Below, in pieces: positions 8,366-16,041 of a DNA stretch of 34,522 nucleotides; the stretch's first letter is position 1; the number at the start of each line of letters is the position of its first letter. The notes under the pieces are model-generated. The model had not been told where the DNA came from and ran no database searches. It saw nothing but the letters and a program-made list of their open reading frames with translations. The DNA comes from Acidimicrobiaceae bacterium (GTDB lineage: Bacteria > Actinomycetota > Acidimicrobiia > Acidimicrobiales > Aldehydirespiratoraceae), in NCBI GenBank assembly GCA_028820455.1, contig JAPPJC010000046.1:6479-41000 (forward strand), in the 5' to 3' direction. The position numbers were made by a program, and so were the translations under genes.

Positions 8366-11300
8366 ATGTGTGGTATAGTAGCTGTACTTCGTCGTCGTGT
8401 CAACAGACCGCAAATCGAACATCACACAGTTCTAGACCTACTTGACGAGGGGTTGGACAGTTTCAAAACCTCCGCCTCGAACCCCACGTCTGAACATGGC
8501 TTGAGCTTGCGAGATGGCTGGCATTGGGATGGTCTTATAGCTGAACTAGCTGCGACTGCGGGGCGTCTTAACTCTGCTGATCGTTTACTCAGAAGTGTGG
8601 CCGGGCTGCGTTTGATGCTTGACTCGCCGGATACTGTGGACACTATCGGGGTTCGTGTGCAAGAGTGGCTAGCAGTTGTCGATGCTCTCGAGTCAAAGCT
8701 TGATACCGGTCTTGCCGACAGCCCTCCTCGTTTGGAACGTTTGAATCGACAACTGCTAGACCTGCGTGACAGCTTGTGGGCTATCGGCCATGACCGGCTA
8801 GGAGCTGCGCAGTCCGTGACGGCTTTGTTGAGTGGTGCTTTCAATGGATCACGTGCCACCGGTGCTGTTGAGGCGATGTTTTCAGTTCATCAGGTACTGT
8901 CTTCGCTTGATCGTCTGGAGGTGCGTGGCCGTGATTCAGCTGGCGTGCATCTGCTGATTCAAAACCCACGATTAGATGCGAATACCCTCGCAGTTCTGCA
9001 AAAGCGCGGACATGACCACAATTTTGCTTCTGGTTCTGTTCGTCTAGTGAATGAAGTGCTCAGCATCGTGTATAAGACTGCTGTTGAAATAGGAGATTTG
9101 GGGTGCAACACCGAGGTGCTGCGCACTGAGATAACCGACGATGAGTTGCTAGCATCCGTGCTAGCTTCAGACGCACCGGTTACTCAGGTGCTAGGTCATA
9201 CGCGTTGGGCTTCAGTGGGAATAATATCCGAACCCAACGCTCATCCCCTCAACAGTGATTCGCTGGGTATGGGTATCACCGATAGAGCCGCCGCCTACGA
9301 TGTCGATGGCAACGTTGAAGACAGTTCGCCCCACATTTCCAGTAGCAATGCAGGCAACCACTACCGTAACCACTACCAGGGAGACGAGTCGATACCTGAC
9401 AAGCCAACAGCTTATGTGGTGACAGCGGTTAACGGTGACATCGACAACTATGTCGAGTTGCTAGCCGAAGAGGATGTGACAATCCCACCAGCGATCACAA
9501 CCGACTCTAAAACGGTTCCTGTTTTGATGAGTCAGCGGTTGCAGGAAGGCTTGAGTTGTTTTGAGGCTTTTCGGAGTTCAGTTGCTGCTTGTGAAGGTTC
9601 GGTAGCGATAGCTTCTATCACAGATCATGCGCCGGATCGTTTGTTATTGGCTTTGCGGGGCAGTGGGCAGGGTCTTTATGTAGGTTTGGCTGAGGATGCT
9701 TTTGTAGTCGCAAGTGAGCCTTACGGGCTTGTGGAAGAGACAGCCAGATATGTGCGTATGGACGGGGAAGCCGTATCCAATCCTGATGACCCCAACTCCA
9801 GGAATGGCCAGATAATAGAACTGGACAGATCCGCAGCGGGTTCGCTGGCTGGCGTGAAGTGCTGGTCTTATAATGGCGATGTTCTGCCTTTAACAGCTGA
9901 TAGTGTGGTCACAGCGGAAATCACTACCCGTGATGTGGATAGAGGCGAATATTCTCATTTCTTTTTGAAAGAGATCGGCGAAGCTCCACTTTCGTTTCGT
10001 AAGACGTTGCGAGGGCGGATAGTTGATTCCAGTGCTGAAGGTGGTTTGGAACTTCAGCTCGGCGCGGAGGTGATTACCGGAAAGACACGCAACGAACTGC
10101 GTTCTTCTCAGATCAAGCATCTGTTTGTGATTGGTCAAGGTACCGCAGCAGTAGCAGGTATCAGCTTGGCTGAAGGTTTGCGGTCTCTGCTACGTGATGT
10201 GGGGCTACCCGCGGCATTGGATGTGCAGGCTATGGCAGCTTCTGAGCTGTCTGCGTTTCATTTGAGATCACAGATGTCGGACACGCTGGTGATCGCTATT
10301 TCTCAGTCGGGAACCACCACTGACACTAACCGTACAGTTGATCTGGTCCGTTCTCGTGGAGCGACGGTAATAGCAATAGTCAATCGTCGTAACAGTGATC
10401 TGACCGAACGCGCTGATGGTGTGCTTTACACATCCGATGGTCGTGATGTGGAGATGAGCGTGGCATCCACCAAAGCTTTTTATTCTCAGGTAGCGGCTGG
10501 TTGGCTTCTTGCTTTGACTGTGGCTGATGAGGTAATGGCAGGTGTTGGCTTGAAGCCCGACAGTGAAGACCGTGGCAGACTACTGCGGGCTTTGGTGGAT
10601 ATGCCGGAAGTGCTTGAGGCTGTGTTGAAAAGTCGTGGCGCAGTAGCCGAGGCAGCACGCCGTTTCGCTCCGAGCCGCCGTCATTGGGCAGTGGTGGGAA
10701 GTGGCGTTAACCGTGTTGCTGCACAGGAAATACGTATCAAACTTTCAGAGTTATGTTACAAGTCGATACCGAACGACATAACCGAAGACAAAAAACACAT
10801 CGACTTGTCATCCGAACCTTTGATAGTGGTTTGTGCTGCGGGATTGCCGGATTTCGTGGCGGACGACATTTCAAAAGAAGTAGCCATATTCCAAGCTCAT
10901 CGTGGTGCTCCTATCGTGATAACGGACGACGCTTACCATCGAAGTGACATTCACTACCCGGGAGGTGGTTCCCATCAGCAGCGTGTTATTCGAAAAAGCG
11001 CAAGATTCGATGCAGCTTGTGCGGTGTTGACGGTACCTGAAGTCGATGTTAGGTTAGCTTGTATCCCTGTTACCATGGCAGGTCATTTATTCGGATATGA
11101 AGCGGCTTTGGCTATCGATGGAGGGGCTCAACCTTTACATCAAGCCCGGTGTGCGGTTGAGTCTGCATTAGAGAATGCTGACGTCACAGGAGAGCAAGTA
11201 TTGCAAGAAGTGAAGGGAATGTTGGAGCAAAGTGCACTCACTTTTTGGAATGGCTTATGCAACGGCGAATACGATGGCCATCTTGAAACATCCACAGCAG

Positions 11301-12100
11301 TGCGCATCTCGACTGTACTGCGGTATGCTTTGCAGCGCACATCGTTTGACTTTTATGAGTTGGAGATGGGTCGAACAGCCACACCTGAAATTGTGATAGA
11401 AGACCTATTAGGAGCTTTGAGTGCTGGTATCGATGAATTGACACGGCCGGTTGATGCGATTCGGCACCAAGCGAAAACAGTTACTGTGGGGATATCCCGT
11501 TCAGATGACACGTTTTTGCAGACACAGCTCGTGCAAGCGATGCTTGCAGCTGGAACGCCTCGAGCCCGTGTCTCGTACTCATCTTTGCGAACCTTGGCAT
11601 ATCTCGATCCAGCAGTGGCGGAAGTTCAAGGTCATACCCGCTATTCGATAGAAGGGATGACTGCTGATCCAACTACCGAGCAGGCGACAGTCGCAGTGAT
11701 CGATCAGGGCGGTATTTCGCTCACCTTGCAATCTCGCACGAAAGCTTCGCCTGAGCTTACAGGCACTAAACATCAGGTGGCGATAGAACGCGAGGTACTG
11801 GCGGAGCGAGGTCGCTATGACGGTAGGACCTTGGTGTTCATACCGGAAGTGGTAGCGGGGACTACGGTTGGTATCACACTCCTGCATGTACGTTTCTGTG
11901 AGAGGCTGCCCGCAACTGTGGCTCGTGAGATACTCCAAGGCTACCGTAAGCGTTATTTGATATTGCGGGACACTGTCACTGAAACAGAATCCGTGTTCGA
12001 TGAGTCGCTTTTGAGCGAAATCAAAACTGTAGACTTACTCACAGCACCTGTAAGTGATCTAGCTGATCGTTGGCGTATTCAACAGGCGGACAGCGGCTGA
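8366..12100 (+). CDS. glmS: Extended glutamine-fructose-6-phosphate aminotransferase (GlmS-like, 1244 aa)
   Basis: Makes glucosamine-6-phosphate from fructose-6-phosphate and glutamine. Ordinary GlmS is about 600 residues; this frame has 1244 with no internal stop. Glutaminase domain: nucleophile Cys2 (MCGIV), RGRDSAG 187-193, GHTRWASVG 277-285, NAHP 291-294, NGDIDNY 356-362. SIS1: HFFLKEI 531-537, SQSGTTTDT 646-654, VASTKAF 699-705. SIS2: KLSELCY, with Lys792 and Glu795 matching E. coli K485 and E488, and His811 exactly 16 residues later, matching H504. QAKTVTVG contains Lys1037, matching the C-tail K603. Relative to normal GlmS there are insertions at about 13-175 (helical), 295-349 (polar, Ser/Asn/His-rich) and about 920-1025, plus a tail at 1045-1244 that I do not recognise. 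The catalytic set suggests an active enzyme. Ribosome-binding candidates AGGAG and GAGG precede the ATG. Confidence 0.9.
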   Translation: MCGIVAVLRRRVNRPQIEHHTVLDLLDEGLDSFKTSASNPTSEHGLSLRDGWHWDGLIAELAATAGRLNSADRLLRSVAGLRLMLDSPDTVDTIGVRVQEWLAVVDALESKLDTGLADSPPRLERLNRQLLDLRDSLWAIGHDRLGAAQSVTALLSGAFNGSRATGAVEAMFSVHQVLSSLDRLEVRGRDSAGVHLLIQNPRLDANTLAVLQKRGHDHNFASGSVRLVNEVLSIVYKTAVEIGDLGCNTEVLRTEITDDELLASVLASDAPVTQVLGHTRWASVGIISEPNAHPLNSDSLGMGITDRAAAYDVDGNVEDSSPHISSSNAGNHYRNHYQGDESIPDKPTAYVVTAVNGDIDNYVELLAEEDVTIPPAITTDSKTVPVLMSQRLQEGLSCFEAFRSSVAACEGSVAIASITDHAPDRLLLALRGSGQGLYVGLAEDAFVVASEPYGLVEETARYVRMDGEAVSNPDDPNSRNGQIIELDRSAAGSLAGVKCWSYNGDVLPLTADSVVTAEITTRDVDRGEYSHFFLKEIGEAPLSFRKTLRGRIVDSSAEGGLELQLGAEVITGKTRNELRSSQIKHLFVIGQGTAAVAGISLAEGLRSLLRDVGLPAALDVQAMAASELSAFHLRSQMSDTLVIAISQSGTTTDTNRTVDLVRSRGATVIAIVNRRNSDLTERADGVLYTSDGRDVEMSVASTKAFYSQVAAGWLLALTVADEVMAGVGLKPDSEDRGRLLRALVDMPEVLEAVLKSRGAVAEAARRFAPSRRHWAVVGSGVNRVAAQEIRIKLSELCYKSIPNDITEDKKHIDLSSEPLIVVCAAGLPDFVADDISKEVAIFQAHRGAPIVITDDAYHRSDIHYPGGGSHQQRVIRKSARFDAACAVLTVPEVDVRLACIPVTMAGHLFGYEAALAIDGGAQPLHQARCAVESALENADVTGEQVLQEVKGMLEQSALTFWNGLCNGEYDGHLETSTAVRISTVLRYALQRTSFDFYELEMGRTATPEIVIEDLLGALSAGIDELTRPVDAIRHQAKTVTVGISRSDDTFLQTQLVQAMLAAGTPRARVSYSSLRTLAYLDPAVAEVQGHTRYSIEGMTADPTTEQATVAVIDQGGISLTLQSRTKASPELTGTKHQVAIEREVLAERGRYDGRTLVFIPEVVAGTTVGITLLHVRFCERLPATVAREILQGYRKRYLILRDTVTETESVFDESLLSEIKTVDLLTAPVSDLADRWRIQQADSG

Positions 12101-12188
12101 GCAGTTTACGTTGAGTCATATCCGCACTGCGTGTCTGCACAATGATGTTCAACAGCTGTTGTTATCAGTAGTCGTTCAGGAGGATCCA

Positions 12189-13205
12189 GTGACCCGCATA
12201 ACGACAACAAGAGAAAGCCATGAGATTGATTTCCACATTTTCGGTAATGAGCTTCCGTTGGTTGAGATAGAACTCGATCCCGGTGAGGCTGTCATTGCTG
12301 AAGCAGGAGTCATGATGTATATGGAAGAAGATATTACCTTTGAAGCGAAATTGGGTGATGGTGCTTCTGCCTCCAGTAAATTTCGGAGGCTGACTTCGGC
12401 GATAAAACGAGTTATCGTCCGTGAGTCTCTTTTTCTGACTCACTTCACCAATATGGCTCATACGGGCAAACGCAAAGTTGCATTGGCAGCTCCATATCCT
12501 GGCACGATCATGCCGATAGATCTAGCCCGCGCCGGTGGGCGTATTATTGCACAGAAGGAAGCTTTTCTATGTGCTGCGGCCGGCACTCGGATCAACGTTG
12601 CGTTGAATAAAAAAATCAGCAGTGGTTTGTTCGGTGGCGAGGGTTTTGTCATGCAAAGTATTTCCGGTGATGGTTTGGTTTTTCTTCATGCTGGTGGAAC
12701 TCTCATGGAAAAACAGTTGAACGGTGAGACCTTGAAAGCTGACACGGGTAGTGTTGTGGGCTTTCAGCCTGACGTCCAATATTCCACAGCACGGGCGGGT
12801 AATCTCAGGTCGATGGCTTTTGGTGGTGAAGGCATCTTTGTCACCACACTTAGTGGTCATGGGTCGGTTTGGCTTCAGTCGATGCCTTTTCATCGGATTA
12901 CTGATCGCATGATGACCGACTATTTGGCAGATCGTGATGACTGGCGAAAAAAACACGCTGAAATCATGGGACGGTTGGATAAAGTTGACGAGAAAGCTGA
13001 ACAGTCGATTTCATTGATACAATCTTTGGACAAAACAGATACCAAGTCGCATACTCAGGAGATCAATGAAGCCGTATTGGTGGACAAACTCAAAACTGAA
13101 GTAGCCGAGGAACTCAGGACGGAATTGTCTGGGCAATTCAAAGCCGACCTGACCGAAAAACTCAAAAAAGAAATATCAGCACAACTGAGAAAAGAACTTC
13201 TCTGA
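12189..13205 (+). CDS. AIM24 / TIGR00266 family protein with C-terminal coiled coil
   Basis: The GTG at 12189 has a perfect AGGAGG at 12178-12183, 5 bases upstream, and gives 338 residues. A TTG at 12111 is in frame but lacks such a site. Residues about 10-245 form an AIM24-like beta-rich domain (PFAM AIM24; conserved LDPGEAVIAEAG, LFGGEGFVMQ, GDGLVFLHAGG, GHGSVWLQSMPF). The last ~80 residues are highly charged with heptad-like Leu/Ile spacing (LKTEVAEELRTEL, LTEKLKKEI), a probable coiled coil. No signal peptide or membrane helix is visible. The biochemical function of bacterial AIM24 proteins is not established; the yeast namesake affects mitochondrial inner-membrane organisation. It is the first of two tandem paralogs, 88 bases after glmS. 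Confidence 0.85.
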   Translation: MTRITTTRESHEIDFHIFGNELPLVEIELDPGEAVIAEAGVMMYMEEDITFEAKLGDGASASSKFRRLTSAIKRVIVRESLFLTHFTNMAHTGKRKVALAAPYPGTIMPIDLARAGGRIIAQKEAFLCAAAGTRINVALNKKISSGLFGGEGFVMQSISGDGLVFLHAGGTLMEKQLNGETLKADTGSVVGFQPDVQYSTARAGNLRSMAFGGEGIFVTTLSGHGSVWLQSMPFHRITDRMMTDYLADRDDWRKKHAEIMGRLDKVDEKAEQSISLIQSLDKTDTKSHTQEINEAVLVDKLKTEVAEELRTELSGQFKADLTEKLKKEISAQLRKELL

Positions 13206-13723
13206 GAAGAGAAGAACTTCCCTAGGAAAGGAAATGTGAAAATGAGATGCCATGAAGTTGATTATGTGATTATGGGCGATGATCTTCAGTATGTGAAAGT
13301 GGAGCTTGACCCGGGTGAAAAAGTGATCGCTGAAGCTGGTGCCATGATGTTCATGGAGGAGGACATATCTTTTGAAGCAAAGATGGGTGATGGTACTGAT
13401 CTTTCCTCGAAGATCACTACGGCTTTCAAGTCCATGGCTAAACGTTTTCTGGCTAGAGAGTCTATTTTCATGACTCACTTCACCAATCAGTCGACTTCGT
13501 TGAAACGTAAAGTGGTTTTTGCTGCTCCTTACCCCGGCAAGATCATACCTGTTGACTTGGGTGAGATCGGCGGAAGGGTCATTGCGCAAAAGGATGCTTT
13601 TTTGTGTGCCGCGTTCGGCACCAAGTTGGATATTGCGTTTCGCCGCAAACTCAGTACGGGACTTTTCGGTGGTGAGGGTTTCATCATGCAAAATATCTCC
13701 GGTGATGGTTTGGTTTTTCTTCA
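12663..13723. repeat. 26-bp identical block shared by the AIM24 paralogs
   Basis: A run encoding SGDGLVFL is identical base for base at 12663-12688 and 13698-13723, wobble positions included, while surrounding sequence has diverged. This marks shared descent of the two genes and possibly gene conversion. Confidence 0.7.
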
Positions 13724-14021
13724 AGTGGGTGGAGCCGTCTACGAGAGGCGATTGAACGGTGAGAAGCTGCTCGTCGATACTGGATGTTTGGTGGCTCTCG
13801 AACCGCAGGTCGACTATTCAATTGAACGAGCTGGAGATCTCAAGTCGATGCTATTGGGTGGTGAAGGATTGTTTTTGGCCACGCTTCAAGGTCATGGTCG
13901 TGTATGGTTGCAGTCTCTACCGTTCAATCGTTTGGCTGCTCAGGTATTGAGCACAGCACCTCGATCTCAGGGTGAGGGGTCGGTACTTGGAAGAGGTGCT
14001 ACTATTTTCGAACGTACATAG
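13236..14021 (+). CDS. AIM24 / TIGR00266 family protein (second paralog)
   Basis: A 261-residue AIM24-domain protein 30 bases downstream of its paralog and clearly homologous along its whole length (VELDPGEKVIAEAGAMMFMEEDISFEAKMGDG; LFGGEGFIMQNISGDGLVFL; GHGRVWLQSLPFNRL). It lacks the coiled-coil tail of the first copy and ends in a short polar stretch, so it matches the minimal family length. The start could be the GTG at 13236 or the ATG two codons later (13242); purine-rich AGGAAAGGA precedes both. The tandem arrangement suggests a gene duplication whose products may form a hetero-oligomer, but that is inference. Confidence 0.85.
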   Translation: MKMRCHEVDYVIMGDDLQYVKVELDPGEKVIAEAGAMMFMEEDISFEAKMGDGTDLSSKITTAFKSMAKRFLARESIFMTHFTNQSTSLKRKVVFAAPYPGKIIPVDLGEIGGRVIAQKDAFLCAAFGTKLDIAFRRKLSTGLFGGEGFIMQNISGDGLVFLQVGGAVYERRLNGEKLLVDTGCLVALEPQVDYSIERAGDLKSMLLGGEGLFLATLQGHGRVWLQSLPFNRLAAQVLSTAPRSQGEGSVLGRGATIFERT

Positions 14022-14139
14022 GCCGACAGGCTGGCAACAAGGCTTGCTACCAGTATGAGCATTTAAAGTGCCAGCGACAGTTCTGTGCTGCCGGGTGTGT
14101 GGGTAAGCGGTGCTGGCAATACTCTCACATGCAGGCTTT

Positions 14140-15942
14140 TCAGCGTTTACGCTGTCGTTGTTTCTGTATTCTGGCCCATTCGTCTCGTAGGCCCACTGTA
14201 CGGTGGAACATCAGTTTTGAGTCTGGTTCCATGTCACGGGCGAAATAGCCGAGGCGTTCGAATTGCACCACGATACCTGGTGGTACCTCTGCGAGTGCGG
14301 GCTCTAATTTGGCGTCGGTGATCAGTTCACGGGACGCGGGATTGTACGACTCTAGGGGGTCGACGGTGTTGTTTTCACCTGGTATGGGTTCTGTGAACAG
14401 GCGGTCATACAACGCAACTACACCATCGACTGCATGCTCCGTCGACACCCAATGTATGGTAGAGCGAACTTTACGTCCGTCAGGTGCTTGGCCTCCACCG
14501 GTTGCAGGGTCATACGAGCAGTGCAGTTTCACGACTGTGCCGTCGGGTGCTGTCTCGAAATCTTCGCAACGTAGAAAATAGCTAGCACGGAGACGCACTT
14601 CACGACCCGGCGCGAGACGATAAAACTTGCGGGGTGGGTCGACCATGAAATCGTCACGCTCAATCCATAGACGTCCGCTCATAGCTACGTCGCGGGTGCC
14701 TTGGGATTGATCTTCGGGGTTGTTGACGGCTTTACGGGTTTCCACATGGCTGGCTGGCCAGTTATGGATAACCACTTCCAAAGGGCGTAGCACAGCCATA
14801 CGGCGTAGAGCCCAGCGGTTGTGGTGGTTACGCACGAACGATTCCAGTAGCTCGATCTCGTGGACACCGTTCACGCGGGAAACCCCGATATGACCGCAAA
14901 ACTCTCGGATCGCTTCTGGTGGGTATCCCCGACGACGCAATCCGCGCAACGTGGGCATACGTGGATCATTCCAGCCATCCACTAGGTTGTCGTCTACCAG
15001 TTTTGCCAATTGCCGTTTTGAGGTAATCGTGTGGGTGAGGTTCAGACGGGCGAATTCAGCTTGCTGTGGGCGGTCATTTTGTAATGGCAGATGATCGAGG
15101 AACCATTCGTATAAAGGGCGGTGGGCTTCGAACTCGAGACTGCAGAGTGAATGCGTGACACCTTCAATGGCGTCGCTTTGGCCGTGCGCCCAGTCGTAGG
15201 TAGGGTAGATGCACCATTCGTCACCGCTGCGGAAGTGTGATGTGTGACGGATTCTATACATCACCGGGTCACGCATGAGCATATTATCGTGAGCCATGTC
15301 GATTTTGGCGCGCAACACCTTTTCCCCGTCGGAGAAACGACCTGCACGCATTTGGTGTAGCAAACGTAGATTTTCTTCGGGTGTGCGGTTGCGCCAGGGA
15401 CTGTCCGTGCCGGCTGCTTGAAAATCTCCGCGGTTGAGGGCTATGGTTTCGGCGTCCTGGTCGTCTACATAAGCTAAGCCATTAGCCGTAAGATACTCAG
15501 CCCATTCGTATAGCTGCTCAAAATAGTCAGAGGCGTATAATGTCTGTCCGTCGGGTTTGAAGCCGAGCCATTCCATGTCGGCCTTGATAGCTGTGGCATT
15601 GTCAGCGTATTCGCCGGTAGGATTGGTGTCATCGAAGCGTAGCTTGCACATGCCGGAGTTTTCGGCTGCCACATTGAAATTTATGCATATCGCCTTTGCG
15701 TGACCTATGTGCAGGTAACCGTTCGGTTCAGGTGGAAATCGGGTTTGTACTCGTCCTTTGAAAACACCGGAAGAGTTGTCAGCGCGTATTCGTTCCCGTA
15801 TGAAATCCAGTGATTTGCTCGGCCGGCTATGAGAAGCCGTTGGTGGGGATTTATCGGAGCCGGAAGGCGTTTTCACTCTGTGAGCATGTTTGAGCGGCTT
15901 TAGGTTTTGTGTTGAATGTCGGTGATGATCCTTCACATTCAA
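14140..15942 (-). CDS. glnS: Glutaminyl-tRNA synthetase
   Basis: Charges tRNA-Gln with glutamine. The class I signature is FPPEPNGYLHIGHAKAI (HIGH at residues 78-81 of the longest frame). The second signature is TITSKRQLAKLV, the GlnRS version of KMSKS. RFDDTNPTGE, YDWAHGQSDAIEGVTHSLCSLEF and the C-terminal beta-barrel blocks FVRDMEP-like (here FARDMEPDSKLMFHRTVGLRD) separate it from GluRS. The frame is 600 residues; E. coli GlnRS is about 550. The excess is a basic, Ser/Pro-rich N-terminal tail of about 43 residues. The start is uncertain: TTG at 15942, or GTG at 15936 or 15876. None has a clear ribosome-binding site. Many actinobacteria instead use GluRS plus GatCAB, so a GlnRS here is informative about lineage. 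Confidence 0.94.
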   Translation of the reverse strand: MNVKDHHRHSTQNLKPLKHAHRVKTPSGSDKSPPTASHSRPSKSLDFIRERIRADNSSGVFKGRVQTRFPPEPNGYLHIGHAKAICINFNVAAENSGMCKLRFDDTNPTGEYADNATAIKADMEWLGFKPDGQTLYASDYFEQLYEWAEYLTANGLAYVDDQDAETIALNRGDFQAAGTDSPWRNRTPEENLRLLHQMRAGRFSDGEKVLRAKIDMAHDNMLMRDPVMYRIRHTSHFRSGDEWCIYPTYDWAHGQSDAIEGVTHSLCSLEFEAHRPLYEWFLDHLPLQNDRPQQAEFARLNLTHTITSKRQLAKLVDDNLVDGWNDPRMPTLRGLRRRGYPPEAIREFCGHIGVSRVNGVHEIELLESFVRNHHNRWALRRMAVLRPLEVVIHNWPASHVETRKAVNNPEDQSQGTRDVAMSGRLWIERDDFMVDPPRKFYRLAPGREVRLRASYFLRCEDFETAPDGTVVKLHCSYDPATGGGQAPDGRKVRSTIHWVSTEHAVDGVVALYDRLFTEPIPGENNTVDPLESYNPASRELITDAKLEPALAEVPPGIVVQFERLGYFARDMEPDSKLMFHRTVGLRDEWARIQKQRQRKR

Positions 15943-15946
15943 TAGC

Positions 15947-15990
15947 GTAGTCTGTATTTATGGCGTTTGTAGTCTGTATTTATGGCGTTT
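15947..15990. repeat. Perfect 22-bp tandem repeat (2 copies)
   Basis: The 22-bp unit at 15947-15968 is repeated exactly at 15969-15990, immediately upstream of the glnS start on the minus strand. It lies where the glnS promoter would be expected, so copy number could affect spacing of promoter elements. Confidence 0.9.
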
Positions 15991-16003
15991 ATAGCAGTTT
16001 TGA

Positions 16004-16038
16004 CGACTTCAGTGGTTTCGACTTCAGTGGTTTCGACA
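16004..16038. repeat. 15-bp tandem repeat (2.3 copies)
   Basis: CGACTTCAGTGGTTT occurs at 16004-16018 and 16019-16033, followed by CGACA, the start of a third copy. It lies just past the stop of the MFS gene, in the glnS-MFS spacer. Confidence 0.9.
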
Positions 16039-16041
16039 TGG

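Noticed and set aside
8366-12100. glmS read as a fusion of two genes or an assembly chimera
   Set aside because: Catalytic motifs from one GlmS are spread in the correct order over residues 2-1037 with a continuous frame, so it is one expanded enzyme, not two joined genes.
13176-13724. A 182-codon open frame antisense to both AIM24 genes
   Set aside because: It lies wholly opposite a well-supported gene. Its similarity to a second antisense frame in the first paralog only mirrors the sense-strand homology.
14022-14139. Strong bidirectional terminator between the AIM24 pair and glnS
   Set aside because: GCTGGCA/TGCCAGC inverted repeats exist (14030, 14069, 14112), but loops exceed 30 bases and no T-tracts follow.
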